Positions 39,344 through 48,184 are shown, numbered from the stretch's first letter. The stretch: 64,000 nt of DNA from Streptococcus thermophilus (GCF_010120595.1 NZ_CP038020.1:744001-808000); one strand, 5' to 3'. The notes: generated from the sequence alone by a model not told the origin. A program made the numbers and translations.

Positions 39344-39416
39344 GGGAGTTTAGCTCAGCTGGGAGAGCATCTGCCTTACAAGCAGAGGGTCAGCGGTTCG
39401 ATCCCGTTAACTCCCA
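39344..39416 (+). tRNA. tRNA-Val (TAC)
   Basis: Acceptor GGGAGTT/AACTCCC; anticodon TAC at 39377-39379. Immediately after 5S. Confidence 0.97.
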
Positions 39417-39418
39417 TA

Positions 39419-39491
39419 GGTCCCGTGGTGTAGCGGTTATCACGTCGCCCTGTCACGGCGAAGATCGCGGGTTCGATTCCCGTCGGGACCG
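39419..39491 (+). tRNA. tRNA-Asp (GTC)
   Basis: Acceptor GGTCCCG/CGGGACC; anticodon GTC at 39452-39454. Confidence 0.97.
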
Positions 39492-39510
39492 TTCAAGTAG
39501 AAATATTTGA

Positions 39511-39583
39511 GACTCGTTAGCTCAGTTGGTAGAGCAATTGACTTTTAATCAATGGGTCACTGGTTCGAGCCCAGTACGGGTCA
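39511..39583 (+). tRNA. tRNA-Lys (TTT)
   Basis: Acceptor GACTCGT/ACGGGTC; anticodon TTT at 39544-39546. Confidence 0.97.
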
Positions 39584-39588
39584 TATAT

Positions 39589-39614
39589 GCGGGTGTGGCG
39601 GACTTGAACCCGCA
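39589..39614 (+). pseudogene. Collapsed tRNA-Leu gene relic
   Basis: GCGGGTGTGGCGGA equals the 5' acceptor and D-stem start of streptococcal tRNA-Leu. It is joined directly to a GAACCCGCA tail like that tRNA's 3' end. About 60 internal bases are missing, including the whole anticodon arm. It lies between tRNA-Lys and tRNA-Thr, where other streptococci have a Leu gene. It cannot work as tRNA; the halves can still pair as a short hairpin. Confidence 0.75.
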
Positions 39615-39628
39615 TTAGAAAAAAGTTA

Positions 39629-39701
39629 GCCGGCTTAGCTCAGTTGGTAGAGCATCTGATTTGTAATCAGAGGGTCGCGTGTTCAAGTCATGTAGCCGGC
39701 A
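39629..39701 (+). tRNA. tRNA-Thr (TGT)
   Basis: Acceptor GCCGGCT/AGCCGGC; anticodon TGT at 39662-39664. Confidence 0.97.
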
Positions 39702-39708
39702 TTAAGAT

Positions 39709-39780
39709 GGTCCGTTGGTCAAGGGGTTAAGACACCGCCTTTTCACGGCGGTAACACGGGTTCGAATCCCGTACGGACTA
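39709..39780 (+). tRNA. tRNA-Glu (TTC)
   Basis: Acceptor GGTCCGT/ACGGACT; anticodon TTC at 39742-39744. Its last four bases (ACTA) are the first half of the target duplication of the IS element that follows. Confidence 0.96.
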
Positions 39781-39817
39781 TATTGGCTCTTTGTCAACTG
39801 TAGTGGATGACGAAAAG

Positions 39818-41074
39818 CTAACATCTAGAGAGGACCGGATAGGTCCTTTTTTTATGTATGTTCAGTGTGATGAAGACACGTTTCTTAAAGTTGATAAAGT
39901 TTCTAAAACCGAAGCCCAAACGTTTGATGTCTTTGATCAACTTATTAGTCGCTTCAAGTTTTGCGTTTGAATAGTCCGTTTCTAGTGCGTTTTTGATGTA
40001 TTGCTTGTGTCTAAGAAAAGTCCTAAAGACAGTTTGAAAATAATGCTTGACCTTGCTCCTATTTTCCTCTATCAGTTCAAAGAACTCATCTACTCTCTTC
40101 TCCTGAAAGTGAAAAAGCAAAAGCTGATAAAGTGTATAGTAGTCAGTAAGCTCTTTTGAAAAGACTAGTGTCTTCGCAACAACTTCATGTGGTGCTAAAG
40201 TTTGGCGGAAAGTCTTTGAATAAAAAGAGTTGAGAGATAGTTTACGGCTGTCCTTTTGGAAGAGTCGCCAGTGATTTTTCAGGGCTCGATAGGGTAGTGA
40301 CTTCTTATCGAACTGGTTCATAATTGCAATTCTTGTCTTTAAAAAGGCGCGTCCAAGGTGCTGGATGATGTGGAAACGATCAAGAAAGATTTTTGCGTTT
40401 GGAAAGAGCTTGCGAGCCAGTGGAATATAAGCTCCAGACATATCCATCGTGATAAACTGTACCTGTTGTCGGACTTTCAGTAGATACTTCAAAAAGTAGT
40501 TTCGTATAGTAGTTTGGCGGCGATTATCAAGGATGGTTATGAGTTCGTTTGTCTCATAATTCTGCGCCACAAAAGCCAATTCCCCTTTCTTGAACCCAAA
40601 CTCATCCCAGGACATAACAGCAGGGAGTTTGTCATAATGTTCCTTGAAAGTAAACTGATCAAGCTTACGATAGACAGTGGACGTCGACACGCGAAGTCTT
40701 CTTGCAATATCAGTTAGTGACACTTTCTCAGTTAGGAGTTGTGTAACTTTTTGTCGGACTAGATTGGAGATTTGGCAGTTTTTCTCAACGATAGATGTCT
40801 CAGCCACCCTTACTCTCCTACAACTTTTACACTGGAAACGACGTTTTTTCAGACGTAGTAGAGTTGGCGTTCCCGCTTGCTCGAGAAGAGGGATTTTAGA
40901 AGGCTTTTGAAAGTCGTACTTGATCATCTTTCCATGGCAATGAGGACATGATGGTGCAGGGTAATCAAATTTTGCTTGAATCTCGATATGAGTGTCAGTT
41001 TCAAAAACAAGTGAAATCTTGATATTTTGGTCTTTGATTCCGATTAATTCTGTGTTATTCTTAATAGGTCTCAA
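39818..41074 (-). CDS. ISL3-family transposase
   Basis: 418 residues, DDE (ISL3/transposase_12) type. A zinc-ribbon-like N-terminus (CPHCHGKM near residue 43, CKSCRR near 82) is followed by a helix-turn-helix (SLTDIARRLRVSTSTVYRKL near 118-138). The catalytic DDE core starts at MSWDEFGF (about residue 154), with the second acidic site in ITMDMSGAY near 209. The C-terminal codons KKRTYPVLSRC encode a terminator hairpin as well. No frameshift. Confidence 0.95.
   Translation of the reverse strand: MRPIKNNTELIGIKDQNIKISLVFETDTHIEIQAKFDYPAPSCPHCHGKMIKYDFQKPSKIPLLEQAGTPTLLRLKKRRFQCKSCRRVRVAETSIVEKNCQISNLVRQKVTQLLTEKVSLTDIARRLRVSTSTVYRKLDQFTFKEHYDKLPAVMSWDEFGFKKGELAFVAQNYETNELITILDNRRQTTIRNYFLKYLLKVRQQVQFITMDMSGAYIPLARKLFPNAKIFLDRFHIIQHLGRAFLKTRIAIMNQFDKKSLPYRALKNHWRLFQKDSRKLSLNSFYSKTFRQTLAPHEVVAKTLVFSKELTDYYTLYQLLLFHFQEKRVDEFFELIEENRSKVKHYFQTVFRTFLRHKQYIKNALETDYSNAKLEATNKLIKDIKRLGFGFRNFINFKKRVFITLNIHKKRTYPVLSRC
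39831..39853 (+). terminator. Inward-facing terminator embedded in the transposase 3' end
   Basis: AGGACC-GGATA-GGTCCT followed by seven T residues on the plus strand. It would stop transcription that enters the element from the rRNA/tRNA operon. Confidence 0.8.
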
Positions 41075-41204
41075 AAGTTCTTCCTAATGATGGTTTGGTT
41101 GCTTTTCATTATAGTTCTTATGGGACTTTTTGTGTACACTCAAAAAGCTCTATAATCCCTACAGTAGTTTTACCCACTACAGAAATTATAGAGCCACTAT
41201 ATTT

Positions 41205-41229
41205 GAGTAACTTAGGTTACTCTTTTTAT
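41205..41229 (+). terminator. Original terminator of the rRNA-tRNA operon, displaced by the IS
   Basis: GAGTAAC-TTAG-GTTACTC stem, then TTTTTATTTTG. Before insertion it lay about 20 nt behind tRNA-Glu. Confidence 0.75.
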
Positions 41230-41248
41230 TTTGTTTCTTTTTCTTATA

Positions 41249-41257
41249 TGTTATAAT
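41249..41257 (+). promoter_or_regulatory. Extended -10 promoter of ppaC
   Basis: TGTTATAAT (-10 at 41252-41257); -35 is weak. The leader is about 25 nt. Confidence 0.65.
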
Positions 41258-41288
41258 ATTATATAGTAAAATTTTTTGAGGTGAATTT

Positions 41289-42221
41289 ATGTCTAAAATT
41301 TTTGTGTTTGGCCACCAAAATCCTGATTCTGATGCTATTGGTTCGTCTTATGGATATGCTTATTTGAAACGTCAACTTGGTGTTGAGGCTGAGGCTGTTG
41401 CTTTGGGTACTCCAAATGAAGAGACTGCTTTTGTACTTGACTATTTTTCTGTAAATGCTCCTCGTGTTGTTGAGTCAGCACAGTCTGAGGGGGTAAATCA
41501 AGTTATTCTTACTGACCATAATGAGTTTCAACAATCTATTTCAGATATTAAGGATGTAGAAGTTATTGAAGTAGTGGATCACCACCGTGTGGCTAACTTT
41601 GAGACGGCTAATCCATTAATGATGCGTTTAGAACCTGTAGGTTCAGCTTCTTCGATTGTTTATCGCATGTTTAAAGAAAATAATGTTGAAATTCCTAAAG
41701 ATGTAGCTGGTTTGCTTTTGTCAGGTTTGATTTCTGATACTCTTTTACTTAAATCACCAACGACACATGCTTCAGATCCTGCAGTAGCTGAAGAACTTGC
41801 TCGACTTGCTGGAGTTAATTTAGAAGAATATGGTCTTGCCATGCTTAAGGCTGGTACTAATCTTTCTTCTAAATCAGCTGAAGAACTCATTGATATTGAT
41901 GCAAAAACATTTGAATTGAATGGGAATCAAGTTCGCGTTGCTCAGGTGAATACTGTTGATATTTCTGATGTTCTTTCACGTCAAGCGGAAATTGAAGAAG
42001 CTATCAATAGCTCAATTAAAAGTAACGGGTACTCTGACTTTGTGTTAATGATTACTGATATTCTTAACTCAAATTCAGAAATTCTCGCACTCGGATCAAA
42101 TACTGATAAAATTGAAAAAGCTTTTAACTTTGTTTTAGAAAATAACCATGCTTTCCTTAAAGGAGTAGTTTCTCGTAAGAAGCAAGTTGTTCCTCAATTG
42201 ACTGAAAGTTTCAATGTGTAA
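41289..42221 (+). CDS. ppaC: Manganese-dependent inorganic pyrophosphatase (family II)
   Basis: 310 residues, DHH family. Metal ligands appear in [14 protein letters not shown] (residues 6-19), [10 protein letters not shown] (about 74-83) and the DHHRVANFE motif (about 97-105); the C-terminal domain has [10 protein letters not shown]. It splits pyrophosphate made by biosynthesis. GAGG lies before the ATG. It is single and its terminator has taken an IS insertion. Confidence 0.96.
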   Translation: MSKIFVFGHQNPDSDAIGSSYGYAYLKRQLGVEAEAVALGTPNEETAFVLDYFSVNAPRVVESAQSEGVNQVILTDHNEFQQSISDIKDVEVIEVVDHHRVANFETANPLMMRLEPVGSASSIVYRMFKENNVEIPKDVAGLLLSGLISDTLLLKSPTTHASDPAVAEELARLAGVNLEEYGLAMLKAGTNLSSKSAEELIDIDAKTFELNGNQVRVAQVNTVDISDVLSRQAEIEEAINSSIKSNGYSDFVLMITDILNSNSEILALGSNTDKIEKAFNFVLENNHAFLKGVVSRKKQVVPQLTESFNV

Positions 42222-42244
42222 AAAGGCTTTGTAGGCCTTTTTTT
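42219..42244 (+). terminator. ppaC terminator, T-tract duplicated by IS insertion
   Basis: AAAAAGGC and GCCTTTTT stem with loop TTTGTAG. Its T-run is the CTTTTTTT target of the IS256-family element, so the hairpin and T-tract stayed intact. Confidence 0.85.
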
Positions 42245-43556
42245 GATACTGTCAATAATTATGTGTAAACACTCAAGTAGAGTTGAAGAATGTTAATCAA
42301 ATAAGCTTTCAAGTGTGTCAGCACATTGGCCAAACCCTTTATGGATGCGTTGATTTTGCTTGAAATTATAATCTTCAAACAGGGTAACTAAATAACGTTC
42401 CAGAGCCTCCTCGTTAGGAAAAAGGACCTTCTTTTTCGTTTGACGTTTGATTTCTTTGTTAAGAGACTCAATGAGGTTTGTCGAATAAATGCTATGCCAA
42501 ATCTGGTAGGAAAACTGATAAAAAGTTAAAAGATTATCCGTATTCTCCAGACTTTCCATGACTTTCCTATACTTTGGTTTCCATTCGGCGATAAAGTTCT
42601 CTAAAGCTTGCACTGCCATTTCTAAATTTTCAGCACGATAAATCGTTTTAAATTGCTCCAGAATAACCGCTCTATCTGCTCGTTTCACTTTACTAGCCAG
42701 ATTTCGACTAATATGAATTAAGCAACGTTGTTGTTTAGCTAATGGGTAAGCCTGATTGATAATCTCTTCAAGCCCCTTGAAGCCATCGGTCACTACAAGA
42801 GAAACCTGTTGGATTCCTTGGTTTTGAAGCTTGTCTAACAGGGTGGACCAAGAAGCATTGTTTTCATTTGGGGCGATTTCATATCCAAGAACAGCCTTCT
42901 GTCCTTCTGGTGTAATGCCAAGTGCGATATGAATACATTCTTTACTAACGGTTCCACGTCTTAAGGGAAGATAGGTTCCGTCAAGAAATAAAACAGAGTA
43001 ATTGGCTTCTAAGCTTCGCTCATGAAAAGTAGCGACATTCTCCTGAGTTGCTTTTGAGATATTAGAAATTGTGGCAGGACTATAGTGATGACCATACATT
43101 CGCTCGATGATATCACTAATTTCTCGAGTCGTTACACCGGTTTGATAGAGTTTGATAACCATCTCTTCCAAGTGGTCATCTCGACGTCCATAAGCGGGAA
43201 GCAAAGCTGGACTAAAGTTCCCATTACGATCTCTAGGAATACTCAACTGAACAGTCCCATATTTGGTTTCGAATTTCCGTGCATAGCTTCCGTTACGACT
43301 ATTCCCAGAATTATAGCCTAATTTATCGTAAGGTTCATACCCTAAAAAGGCTGATAACTCTGCTTGAAGCAGATCATTCATAGCTGTTTCAAGAGAAGTA
43401 CGGAAAAATTCATCAATATCTTGCTTTTGGGCTAGGAAGTTAAGTAGTTCTGTGGTAAACTGAGTCATAGGAATAAATCCGTTATAGTAATGTTTTGCAA
43501 CTCTACTATAACGGATTTATTCCTTTTTGTGTTTACACAACTTATTTTACACTACC
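42245..43556 (-). mobile_element. Intact IS256-family insertion sequence (resembles IS1191)
   Basis: 1312 bp. The 28-bp imperfect inverted ends share TGTGTAAACAC as inner part. The 8-bp direct repeat CTTTTTTT is at 42237-42244 and 43557-43564. One full transposase is on the minus strand. IS1191 of S. thermophilus has this size and repeat length. Confidence 0.93.
42293..43468 (-). CDS. IS256-family (mutator-type) transposase
   Basis: 391 residues. NSGNSRNGSYARK near 54-66, the SVLFLDGTYLPLR catalytic Asp near 158-170, VVTDGFKG near 227-234 with the second Asp, and the late STNLIESLNKEIKRQ Glu region near 333-347 give the DDE set of this family. Complete, no stop or shift. Confidence 0.95.
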   Translation of the reverse strand: MTQFTTELLNFLAQKQDIDEFFRTSLETAMNDLLQAELSAFLGYEPYDKLGYNSGNSRNGSYARKFETKYGTVQLSIPRDRNGNFSPALLPAYGRRDDHLEEMVIKLYQTGVTTREISDIIERMYGHHYSPATISNISKATQENVATFHERSLEANYSVLFLDGTYLPLRRGTVSKECIHIALGITPEGQKAVLGYEIAPNENNASWSTLLDKLQNQGIQQVSLVVTDGFKGLEEIINQAYPLAKQQRCLIHISRNLASKVKRADRAVILEQFKTIYRAENLEMAVQALENFIAEWKPKYRKVMESLENTDNLLTFYQFSYQIWHSIYSTNLIESLNKEIKRQTKKKVLFPNEEALERYLVTLFEDYNFKQNQRIHKGFGQCADTLESLFD

Positions 43557-43578
43557 CTTTTTTTAGTGTGCTGATTAA

Positions 43579-43587
43579 TGGTATAAT
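43579..43587 (+). promoter_or_regulatory. Extended -10 abutting the DUF1803-like gene
   Basis: TGGTATAAT (-10 at 43582-43587), then ACTTGTT and ATG at 43595. No ribosome site fits, so a leaderless mRNA is predicted. The IS insertion ends 22 bp upstream, so any -35 and upstream sequence is IS- or duplication-adjacent. Confidence 0.65.
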
Positions 43588-43594
43588 ACTTGTT

Positions 43595-44254
43595 ATGATA
43601 ATACAATTTAACCCAAATAAATTAAGTAATCAGCCTTTTTTTATGGAATTGCTGAATTATCTATATCACTATCAGCCTGTAACTTTGAGAGAAATAAAAA
43701 ATCAGTTTCCATTACAAAAGAATATAGATAAATTGATTGAGGAGTTTGTTAAAGTTGGTTATATTGAGAGGTCTGAGAAACGTTACCGTTTATTAATTTC
43801 TTTAGTTTCAGATCCTTCTACAATTGATTTATACCAGCATTTCTTTATTGAAAGTGATTCTCCTTCTTATCAAGAACTATTAGAGTGTAGATTTGTTACT
43901 GAGATGACTAATTCTACTAATGAAGTGATTATTATTGAACACACAAGTATCACGAGAAACGATCTTACGATTTCAAATTATTTTTATAAGTTAAGAGAAA
44001 ATCTTTCATTAACGGAAGAACAAAACAGATTATATAACTTATTAGGTGATCTTAATCCTGAATATTTCTTAAAGCATGTCACAACATTTCTTTTAAAATT
44101 TGTAAGAAGGGAGTACGCTCTTCAAAAGAGGAGGAATATTTTTGTTGATGCTTTAGAACTATTAGGATATCTTATTCAAGTAGAAGATGGGCGTTATATT
44201 CTAAATATGGATTTAGACTCCGAAGCATTAGTTTTTTGTGCAAAAAAAGACTAG
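43595..44254 (+). CDS. DUF1803-like hypothetical protein
   Basis: 219 residues, no signal peptide or membrane part. It has a winged-helix feel in the first half (LREIKNQFPLQKNIDKLIEEFVKVGYIERSEKRYRLL) and a charged helical second half. I recall streptococcal DUF1803 proteins in this place after ppaC but cannot verify it. I use ATG 43595 rather than the longer in-frame start at 43490, because the latter would read through the IS end. Function unknown. Confidence 0.7.
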   Translation: MIIQFNPNKLSNQPFFMELLNYLYHYQPVTLREIKNQFPLQKNIDKLIEEFVKVGYIERSEKRYRLLISLVSDPSTIDLYQHFFIESDSPSYQELLECRFVTEMTNSTNEVIIIEHTSITRNDLTISNYFYKLRENLSLTEEQNRLYNLLGDLNPEYFLKHVTTFLLKFVRREYALQKRRNIFVDALELLGYLIQVEDGRYILNMDLDSEALVFCAKKD

Positions 44255-44274
44255 TTTTATTACTAGTCTTTTTT
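44243..44274. terminator. Bidirectional terminator
   Basis: AAAAAAGACTAGT and ACTAGTCTTTTTT form a 13-bp stem shared by the convergent genes. Confidence 0.9.
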
Positions 44275-44283
44275 ATGACAACT

Positions 44284-44817
44284 TTAACGATTCCTTAGTT
44301 CAAGATAACGTTTGTACCAGATGTTAACATAAGATTGTGAAAATGGCCCTTTACCATTGTTAATCCAATCTACTAAGATTTTAACATGTTCCTTTAAGAT
44401 ATAGTCAATATCAGGAGAGTAATGCATTTCTTTTTTATGTATTTCATACTCATCTACATCTAGCAATTTTTTCTCACCATCAGCGAAAACTTTGACATCT
44501 AAGTCATAGTCAATATATTTTAGCGCTTCTTGGTCCAAAACATATGGACTGGCTAAATTGCAGTAGTAGGAAATGCCGTTATCCCTGATCATGGCTATAA
44601 TATTAAACCAGTATTTTTTGTGGAAATAAACAATAGCAGGTTCACGAGTTACCCATCGTCTCCCATCTGCTTCAGTAACGAGGGTATGATCGTTAACGCC
44701 AATAACAGCATTCTCAGTTGTCTTTAGTACCATAGTATCGCGCCAAGTACGGTGCAATCTACCATCATGCTTATAACTTTGAATTGTGATAAAGTCGCCT
44801 TCTTTTGGTAATTTCAT
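44284..44817 (-). CDS. DUF402-family nucleoside tri/diphosphate phosphatase-like protein
   Basis: 177 residues of the DUF402 (FomD-like) family, matching the Bacillus YgaC / staphylococcal Ntdp type. [22 protein letters not shown] opens it, [15 protein letters not shown] lies near 59-73, and [23 protein letters not shown] near 102-124 holds conserved acidic metal ligands. Family members hydrolyse nucleoside tri- and diphosphates. ATG follows AGAGGACG, with an extended -10 TGATACAAT at 44853-44861 and a normal leader. Confidence 0.87.
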   Translation of the reverse strand: MKLPKEGDFITIQSYKHDGRLHRTWRDTMVLKTTENAVIGVNDHTLVTEADGRRWVTREPAIVYFHKKYWFNIIAMIRDNGISYYCNLASPYVLDQEALKYIDYDLDVKVFADGEKKLLDVDEYEIHKKEMHYSPDIDYILKEHVKILVDWINNGKGPFSQSYVNIWYKRYLELRNR

Positions 44818-44887
44818 GGCGTCCTCTTTCTACAATAGCGGTTATCTTCATTATTGTATCATAATTTTGAGAAAAGAGGGGAAATTC

Positions 44888-45664
44888 TTAGAAATATTCT
44901 CTTAGAGCGGAGGCTATAGCATCAAAGTCATAACCTTTTCGGAACAAAGATTGTGTGAGGTGTTGCTTAAGTTCATAACCATCGTATTTTTTACTAAATT
45001 TTTGATATTGCTTTTCTATTTCTTTATAAAGGAGAGCTTGTTCATTTTCTTCATCGGCTTCTAGTTCTAGTTGGTTAATAGCGTTCTTACTTTCTTGGAA
45101 TGAAAAGCCTTTATTAATGAGGTTCTGAATCAATTTATCCTTTAGAGATTTGGTTGGTAATTTTCCCTGATATTTTCGTAATAGTTTTGAAGTTACTTTA
45201 ATTGCTACTTCCGAGAAATCAAATTGGGTTAATACCTCGTCAATGACTTGTTTCTCACAGCCTTTTTGTAGCCATTTTTGCTTCAAGGCATAGGCACCTT
45301 TATCTCCTGAATTTAAATTCTGTTGAGCTAGGCTTTCTAGGAGTTTATAATCATCAATCCAATGGTCTTTCTTTAGATTATCAATGATTTGGGGAATTAT
45401 ATGTGGATTTATTTCATGTTTAAAAAGATAGTCTCTTACTTCTTTTTCAGTACGTTGTTTAAAGGAAATAAAATAAAGGGCCAGATTTTTACCATGTGAG
45501 AACTGTGCAAAGTTCTTAATATCTTCTAGCTGATCTTTACTAAGTGCCATTTCTTTTGTTAACATGTACTTGACGATGGTGTCTTCTGTAACATAGAGAC
45601 TCTCTTTTTTATCTATCTCAACGAGATAGAGCCTTTTTTTCTTCTCTATTTTTGTGATTTTCAT
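44888..45664 (-). CDS. recX: Regulatory protein RecX
   Basis: 258 residues, as usual for long Gram-positive RecX, made of three-helix repeats. ALYFISFKQRTEKEVRDYLF near 57-76 and the later LRKYQGKL / LIQNLINKGFSFQ repeats are typical. RecX modulates RecA filaments. The ATG stands 7 nt from its -10; promoter and start face those of rlmD across 34 bp. Confidence 0.92.
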   Translation of the reverse strand: MKITKIEKKKRLYLVEIDKKESLYVTEDTIVKYMLTKEMALSKDQLEDIKNFAQFSHGKNLALYFISFKQRTEKEVRDYLFKHEINPHIIPQIIDNLKKDHWIDDYKLLESLAQQNLNSGDKGAYALKQKWLQKGCEKQVIDEVLTQFDFSEVAIKVTSKLLRKYQGKLPTKSLKDKLIQNLINKGFSFQESKNAINQLELEADEENEQALLYKEIEKQYQKFSKKYDGYELKQHLTQSLFRKGYDFDAIASALREYF

Positions 45665-45671
45665 AGTTATT

Positions 45672-45692
45672 ATTATATCAAAATGTTAGAAT
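45672..45692. promoter_or_regulatory. Compact divergent promoter pair for recX and rlmD
   Basis: Minus strand TGATATAAT (-10 at 45672-45677) serves recX; plus strand TGTTAGAAT (-10 at 45687-45692) serves rlmD. Nine bp lie between the -10 boxes. Distances to the start codons are 7 and 6 nt. Neither has a -35. Confidence 0.72.
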
Positions 45693-45698
45693 GGTAGT

Positions 45699-47063
45699 AT
45701 GAATTTACAAGTGAAACAACGTATCCCGCTTAAGATTAAACGAATGGGGATCAATGGTGAGGGTATTGGTTTTTATAAAAAAACACTGGTTTTTGTTCCT
45801 GGAGCTTTGAAGGGAGAAGAGGTGTTTTGTCAGATTGTTTCGGTTAAGAGAAACTTTGTTCAGGCAAAACTATTAAAAATTAATAAAGCTTCCAAGTTTC
45901 GTGTTGATCCTGAATGTGGTGTCTATGAAGAGTGTGGTGGTTGCCAGTTGATGCATCTTCGTTATGATAAACAATTAGAGTTTAAAACGGACCTGTTAGG
46001 ACAAGCTTTGAAAAAGTTCAAACCGGCTAATTTTGAGTCTTATGAGATTCGTCCAACAATAGGAATGAAGCAACCACAACATTATCGTGCTAAACTACAA
46101 TTTCAAATACGTTCTTTTGGTGGCTCAGTTAAGGCTGGCTTATTTGCGGAAGGAAGTCATCGACTAATCAATATTGATGATTGTTTGGTTCAAGATGAGT
46201 TAACGCAAGCGATTATGAATAAAGTGACAAATTTGCTAGATAAATACAAGCTACCGATTTATAATGAGCGCAAAATTTCCGGGATTCGCACAGTTATGAT
46301 ACGACGTGCTTTAGGGTCTAATCAGGTCCAGCTAATTTTTGTAACATCTAATCCTGTTTCTTTGACTAAGTTGGTGAAGGAGTTAACTTTAAGTTATCCT
46401 GAAATTGTAACAGTTGCTGTCAATTATAACTATTCGAAATCCAGTGAGATTTATGGCCAAGAGACGGAAATTATCTGGGGTCAAGATACAATCCAAGAAG
46501 AGGTTCTAGACTATAACTTCGCACTTTCTCCTCGTGCCTTCTACCAGTTGAATCCTAAGCAAACTGAAGTGCTCTATGGTCAGGCAGTTGAAGCTTTGGA
46601 AGTCGATAAGTCTGAACACCTTATTGATGCTTATTGTGGTGTTGGTACTATTGGACTTGCATTTGCAAAAAAAGTGAGCACCATTCGGGGAATGGATATT
46701 ATTCCGGAAGCTATCGAAGATGCTAGAAAAAATGCTGAGTCACTTGGACTGGATAATGCTCACTATGAGGTAGGAAAAGCTGAAGATATTATTCCTCGCT
46801 GGTATAAGGAAGGGTATCGAGCGGATGCTCTTATTGTAGATCCACCGAGAACGGGTTTGGATAGTAAGTTACTTAAAACTATACTGGAATATACTCCCAA
46901 AAAAATGGTATATGTCTCATGTAATGTATCTACTTTGGCAAGAGATTTAGTTTCTTTAGCTAAGGTATATGATGTGAACTATATTCAGTCAGTAGATATG
47001 TTTCCTCACACTGCTCGGACAGAAGCAGTTGTAAAGCTGACTAAGAAATGTAATAAAAACTAA
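45699..47063 (+). CDS. rlmD: 23S rRNA (uracil-C5)-methyltransferase, RlmD/RumA family
   Basis: 454 residues. An N-terminal TRAM domain (about 1-60) precedes a Cys cluster for a 4Fe-4S site ([11 protein letters not shown] near 68-78). The SAM domain has [13 protein letters not shown] near 309-321, DPPRTGL near 384-390 and the catalytic [12 protein letters not shown] near 404-415. It methylates uridine in 23S rRNA. Whether it acts on U1939 or U747 or both cannot be fixed. Leaderless-type start. Confidence 0.92.
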   Translation: MNLQVKQRIPLKIKRMGINGEGIGFYKKTLVFVPGALKGEEVFCQIVSVKRNFVQAKLLKINKASKFRVDPECGVYEECGGCQLMHLRYDKQLEFKTDLLGQALKKFKPANFESYEIRPTIGMKQPQHYRAKLQFQIRSFGGSVKAGLFAEGSHRLINIDDCLVQDELTQAIMNKVTNLLDKYKLPIYNERKISGIRTVMIRRALGSNQVQLIFVTSNPVSLTKLVKELTLSYPEIVTVAVNYNYSKSSEIYGQETEIIWGQDTIQEEVLDYNFALSPRAFYQLNPKQTEVLYGQAVEALEVDKSEHLIDAYCGVGTIGLAFAKKVSTIRGMDIIPEAIEDARKNAESLGLDNAHYEVGKAEDIIPRWYKEGYRADALIVDPPRTGLDSKLLKTILEYTPKKMVYVSCNVSTLARDLVSLAKVYDVNYIQSVDMFPHTARTEAVVKLTKKCNKN

Positions 47064-47075
47064 CATGATAAACAA

Positions 47076-47109
47076 AAATTTTCAAAATTATTGGAAAATT
47101 TCTTTATTT
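47076..47109 (+). terminator. Weak terminator after rlmD
   Basis: AAATTTTC and GAAAATTT stem, followed by CTTTATTTTTC. Confidence 0.5.
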
Positions 47110-47125
47110 TTCTAAAAAATAGGAG

Positions 47126-47131
47126 TATAAT
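47126..47131 (+). promoter_or_regulatory. asnA -10 element
   Basis: TATAAT with no strong -35; the leader is about 24 nt with AAAGGAGGAG as ribosome site. Confidence 0.55.
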
Positions 47132-47161
47132 AGGACTATCGATTTTTTAAAGGAGGAGCGT

Positions 47162-48154
47162 ATGAAGAAGAGCTTCATTGATCAACAAAAGGAAATTTCT
47201 TTTGTAAAAAATACTTTCACACGGTATTTAATTGATAAACTTGACGTCGTTGAAGTGCAAGGGCCTATTTTGAGTAAGGTCGGGGATGGTATGCAGGATA
47301 ATTTAAATGGTATTGAAAATCCTGTAACTGTTAATGTACTTCAGATTCCTGACGCAACATACGAAGTTGTTCACTCATTAGCAAAATGGAAGCGCCATAC
47401 TTTGGCTCGTTTTGGTTTTAATGAAGGTGAAGGGCTCGTGGTTAATATGAAGGCTCTTCGTCCAGATGAAGACTCATTGGATGCAACACACTCCGTTTAT
47501 GTTGACCAATGGGATTGGGAAAAGGTTATTCCTGATGGACATCGTAATATTGCGTATTTGAAGGAAACCGTCGAGACAATCTACAAAGTTATTCGTTTGA
47601 CTGAGCTTGCTGTTGAGGCGCGTTACGATATTGAAGCCGTCTTACCTAAGAAAATTACTTTCATCCATTCAGAAGAGCTTGTTGAGAAGTACCCTGATTT
47701 GACACCGAAAGAGCGTGAAAATGCCATAACTAAAGAATATGGTGCTGTATTCTTGATTGGTATTGGTGGTGTTCTTCCTGACGGGAAGCCCCATGATGGT
47801 CGTGCACCTGACTATGATGACTGGACAACTGAGTCTGAGAAGGGTTATCATGGTTTGAATGGAGATATTTTGGTTTGGAATGAGCAATTAGGACATGCTT
47901 TTGAGTTATCATCAATGGGGATTCGTGTTGATGAAGATGCACTTAAACGTCAGGTTGAAATTACTGGTGACCAAGATCGTTTGAAATTGGATTGGCACCA
48001 AGCCTTGTTACATGGCCAATTCCCACTAACAATTGGTGGTGGTATTGGTCAATCACGTATGGCTATGTTCTTGCTACGTAAAAAACATATAGGTGAGGTT
48101 CAAACTTCAGTTTGGCCAGATGCCGTTCATGAAACTTACGAAAATATCTTGTAA
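47162..48154 (+). CDS. asnA: Aspartate-ammonia ligase (asparagine synthetase A)
   Basis: 330 residues, AsnA type related to class II tRNA synthetases. [19 protein letters not shown] opens the family; [20 protein letters not shown] near 288-307 is motif 3-like with the conserved Arg. It makes asparagine from aspartate, ammonia and ATP. The gene has its own promoter and terminator. Confidence 0.96.
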   Translation: MKKSFIDQQKEISFVKNTFTRYLIDKLDVVEVQGPILSKVGDGMQDNLNGIENPVTVNVLQIPDATYEVVHSLAKWKRHTLARFGFNEGEGLVVNMKALRPDEDSLDATHSVYVDQWDWEKVIPDGHRNIAYLKETVETIYKVIRLTELAVEARYDIEAVLPKKITFIHSEELVEKYPDLTPKERENAITKEYGAVFLIGIGGVLPDGKPHDGRAPDYDDWTTESEKGYHGLNGDILVWNEQLGHAFELSSMGIRVDEDALKRQVEITGDQDRLKLDWHQALLHGQFPLTIGGGIGQSRMAMFLLRKKHIGEVQTSVWPDAVHETYENIL

Positions 48155-48184
48155 AAAGAGTACTAACGAAAGTTAGTGCTTTTT
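48153..48184 (+). terminator. asnA terminator
   Basis: AGTACTAAC and GTTAGTGCT pair (one wobble) around GAAA with A/T tracts. Confidence 0.85.

Larger units (their letters stand above)
39785..41195 (-). mobile_element. Intact ISL3-family insertion sequence (resembles IS1193)
   Basis: 1411 bp. Ends are imperfect inverted repeats beginning GGCTCT and both reaching CTGTAGTGG (39785-39806 and the complement of 41174-41195). The 8-bp target duplication ACTATATT is at 39777-39784 and 41196-41203, perfect. It carries one full-length transposase on the minus strand, so it is likely recent and perhaps active. It separates tRNA-Glu from the operon's terminator. Confidence 0.95.

Noticed and set aside
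39589..39625. tRNA-Leu relic read as a transcription terminator
   Set aside because: The stem is only six pairs and is followed by ATTAGAAAAAAG, not T residues, on the transcribed strand.
43490..43594. 35-codon upstream extension of the DUF1803-like gene
   Set aside because: It reads through the IS right end and the target duplication, so it did not exist before insertion.
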